Shown piece by piece: positions 64,000-64,000 of a stretch of 64,000 nucleotides of DNA (within the stretch, counting starts at the first letter, position 1; every line of letters begins with the position of its first letter). The translations under genes were made by a program, and so were the position numbers. The DNA lies in assembly GCA_029432775.1 (NCBI GenBank), contig JAROAZ010000011.1:124001-188000 (forward strand). The letters run 5' to 3'. The notes beneath the pieces are model-generated. The model was not told the DNA's origin. It ran no database searches and worked only from the letters and a program-made list of their open reading frames with translations. This DNA is from Pontiellaceae bacterium B12227 (GTDB lineage Bacteria > Verrucomicrobiota > Kiritimatiellia > Kiritimatiellales > Pontiellaceae).

Positions 64000-64000
64000 C

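Overview
The window looks like chromosomal DNA of a marine polysaccharide-degrading bacterium of the Verrucomicrobiota/Kiritimatiellota type (Pontiella-like). This is an inference from gene content: secreted sulfatases, GH29 fucosidases, a GH78 rhamnosidase, a PEP-CTERM protein, ECF sigma factors paired with membrane Ser/Thr kinases, very large calcium-motif-rich secreted proteins, and a SufBCDSU-type Fe-S operon. No rRNA or other taxonomic marker is present.

Region by region. (1) 1-10.2 kb, + strand: a catabolic cluster for a sulfated, fucose-containing glycan. It holds the end of a transporter, a sulfatase with EF-hand loops, an unknown secreted protein, a second sulfatase, an alpha/beta hydrolase and two GH29 alpha-L-fucosidases. 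(2) 10.4-19.0 kb: a duplicated regulatory module, ECF sigma factor plus transmembrane kinase, twice. The copies flank a PEP-CTERM protein and an SGNH esterase that share a repeated unknown domain. Both kinases lack the usual VAIK lysine and carry a lysine in the glycine-rich loop instead, as eukaryotic WNK kinases do. (3) 19.2-27.8 kb: a doubtful secreted ORF, a heterodimeric ABC exporter (- strand), a flavin reductase, MiaB and monomeric isocitrate dehydrogenase. (4) 27.8-35.9 kb: a rhamnose regulon. A GH78 rhamnosidase and AraC regulator (- strand) diverge from rhaA, rhaM, a class II aldolase and rhaB (+ strand). (5) 36.0-41.4 kb: an isomerase remnant, an orphan ECF sigma factor, an alginate-lyase-like enzyme, two small unknown genes and two secreted proteins on the - strand. 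(6) 41.4-50.3 kb: an AT-rich leader and a 2730-residue secreted protein with FGE/lectin-fold domains at both ends around a subtilisin protease and a beta-helix. (7) 50.3-58.8 kb: mazG, then an Rrf2 regulator with sufB, sufC, sufD, sufS, sufU, sufT and an Mrp/ApbC ATPase. (8) 58.9-64 kb: a transposase fragment beside tRNA-Met, then a - strand operon of aminotransferase, small membrane protein, B12/radical-SAM enzyme, DUF2157 protein and GDYXXLXY protein.

The strongest signal that the genes do not explain is a dispersed palindrome, TTCCAA-N3-TTGGAA. I find nine perfect copies and about nineteen with one mismatch. They lie in intergenic DNA and inside genes, where they are read in all three codon phases. 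About 0.004 perfect copies would be expected by chance in 64 kb. I see none between about 39.9 and 51.0 kb, which covers the giant gene. Three other repeat types are also present: two copies of a GCCACGAA...TTCGTGGC hairpin, a double hairpin inside the rhamnose operon, and an inverted repeat that now encodes part of a sulfatase signal peptide.
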